A DNA stretch of 7,202 nucleotides from Candidatus Omnitrophota bacterium (GTDB taxonomy: Bacteria; Omnitrophota; Koll11; Gygaellales; Profunditerraquicolaceae). The DNA lies in assembly GCA_028717765.1 (NCBI GenBank), contig JAQUNE010000070.1, forward strand, positions 1-7,202, written 5' to 3'. The notes beneath the pieces were generated by a model. That model was not told where the DNA came from. It did not search any database and saw nothing but the letters and a program-made list of their open reading frames with translations. Shown piece by piece: positions 6,256 to 7,202 of this stretch (position 1 is its first letter; the number at the start of each line of letters is the position of its first letter). The translations under genes were made by a program, and so were the position numbers.

Positions 6256-7202
6256 TTTTATGTTCTACAAATACACTCCCGTAAGTCACAGCCATCAATA
6301 CCGTAAACAAAAAACTATTAGCGGGGATCTGTAAATTAAAATCAAAGAAACTATGCAAAAGAATCGAAAATATTGCACATACCCCTCCCAAGGTAATGCC
6401 TTTAGCAAAAGGATGGTGCCGAAATAACCAGATCTGAAAAATATTTTTAAAAAATAACCAGAAAAACCAAAGAATCAATCCCGTGCCCAAAATCCCGGTT
6501 TCAGAAATTAATTGCAGGAGGTCATTATGTGCCTGATTCACTACTGCTTGGCCAGTTAATGTTTTATACATCGGATAGATGCTTTTAAAAGTACCTAAAC
6601 CGGACCCAAAAAGAGGAAAATCGTAAATAATTTTCAGCGTATCCTTCCAAATTACCCAGCGGTTTTCTATACTTATCGTCTCTTTATTAAATAAAGTTGA
6701 TATCCTTGTTAAAAATGGATCCGCTCCTGCAATAAACATAAATAAAAATGCAAAAATAACTAAGGCTACAATTAATACGGTTTTTTTGCGTATGGTCTTA
6801 CGTAATCTCAGTAAACAGAACATCACCAATAAAGAAATAAAAAAACTCAACAGGCCCGCACGGGAAAGTGATAAAAATAAAGTAAAGATCATGATTATCG
6901 CTATAAACGAAAAAATAACCCTCTTCTGCCTGTCTAACTCAGTAAGCAAAAGTCCGATTGTCATAAATGTTACCATTTCCATATAACCGGCAAAATGGTT
7001 TTTATTAATAAAAGGATAAACAAAATTTTTTATCATTCCCAGGACAGAAACAAAAAAGCCAACTGAAATAATTATGAGGATAATTCTCTTAAATTGTTTT
7101 TTTGTTTCTAAACTGTTCAACAAAACAAAGAAAACCGCTATAAAACTCAATAACTCGATTAATTTCGATATGGTCAGGTCCTTACATACAGTAAGGCAAT
7201 AA
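6218..7202 (-). CDS. O-antigen ligase/polymerase-fold membrane protein (Wzy_C, PF04932-like), 5'-truncated at the window edge
   Basis: The frame stays open to the window edge, giving 327 visible residues that begin YCLTVCKDLT; the N-terminal membrane segments lie outside. The TTG at 7150 is only an internal codon, since family-like sequence continues upstream of it. Visible marks in order: NHFAGYMEM (about residues 68-76), LSLSRAGLL with Arg near 114, the periplasmic loop ENRWVIWKDTLKIIYDFPLF and GSGLGTF, then NQAHNDLLQLISETGILG with the catalytic-type His near 225, and LLHSFFDFNLQIPAN (about 281-295). This set is typical of O-antigen ligase-domain proteins that use an undecaprenyl-linked glycan on the periplasmic side. 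Whether it is a ligase to lipid A-core, an O-glycosylation oligosaccharyltransferase or a polymerase cannot be decided from sequence. Its last 38 bp overlap the TPR gene. It ends with a charged tail (EHKNENEIAKAHNNT). Confidence 0.88.
   Translation of the reverse strand, partial: YCLTVCKDLTISKLIELLSFIAVFFVLLNSLETKKQFKRIILIIISVGFFVSVLGMIKNFVYPFINKNHFAGYMEMVTFMTIGLLLTELDRQKRVIFSFIAIIMIFTLFLSLSRAGLLSFFISLLVMFCLLRLRKTIRKKTVLIVALVIFAFLFMFIAGADPFLTRISTLFNKETISIENRWVIWKDTLKIIYDFPLFGSGLGTFKSIYPMYKTLTGQAVVNQAHNDLLQLISETGILGTGLILWFFWLFFKNIFQIWLFRHHPFAKGITLGGVCAIFSILLHSFFDFNLQIPANSFLFTVLMAVTYGSVFVEHKNENEIAKAHNNT

Noticed and set aside
7148..7150. TTG as the start of the first ligase-fold gene
   Set aside because: The frame stays open to 7202 and the upstream residues continue a typical membrane segment. 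The visible protein would otherwise lack N-terminal membrane segments that the family has.

Overview
The window is a gapless piece of a surface-polysaccharide (O-antigen or capsule type) biosynthesis and export locus. Seven genes all read on the minus strand, so transcription runs from position 7202 towards 1. Both ends are cut: the first gene lacks its 5' end (it runs off at 7202) and the last lacks its 3' end (it runs off at 1). Neighbouring genes overlap by 4-38 bp or are separated by at most 15 bp. No convincing promoter, terminator, RNA gene, repeat array or mobile element is visible, so the window looks like the inside of one operon.

Order in the direction of transcription: (1) 7202-6218, an O-antigen ligase/polymerase-fold (Wzy_C, PF04932-like) membrane protein, 5'-truncated; (2) 6255-5266, a membrane-anchored TPR protein; (3) 5284-4451, an ABC-2 type polysaccharide export permease (Wzm-like); (4) 4448-3210, its ATPase (Wzt-like) with a C-terminal polysaccharide-recognition domain; (5) 3213-1834, a second, divergent O-antigen ligase/polymerase-fold membrane protein; (6) 1856-750, a family 2 (GT-A) glycosyltransferase; (7) 734-1, the N-terminal part of a GT-B (family 4-like) glycosyltransferase.

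How they may work together (inference from known families): the glycosyltransferases build a lipid-linked glycan on the cytoplasmic face, Wzm/Wzt moves it across the inner membrane, and a ligase-fold protein transfers it to an acceptor such as lipid A-core. The C-terminal domain of the ATPase suggests that export depends on recognising the chain or its modified end. The main puzzle is the presence of two ligase/polymerase-fold proteins around an ABC exporter, because this pathway does not need a Wzy polymerase. A second point of interest is that gene 1 and gene 2 together look like the two halves of a protein architecture that I recall as a single ligase-TPR chain.

Organism: the sequence is AT-rich with a bacterial gene layout, and an O-antigen-type ABC export system points to a diderm (Gram-negative-type) bacterium. 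The ligase plus TPR style resembles environmental lineages such as Omnitrophota, Nitrospirota or deltaproteobacterial groups. That placement is a weak guess from style, not from a marker gene. I see no strong sign of a previously undescribed system; the content is a recognisable glycan export locus with some unusual organisation.
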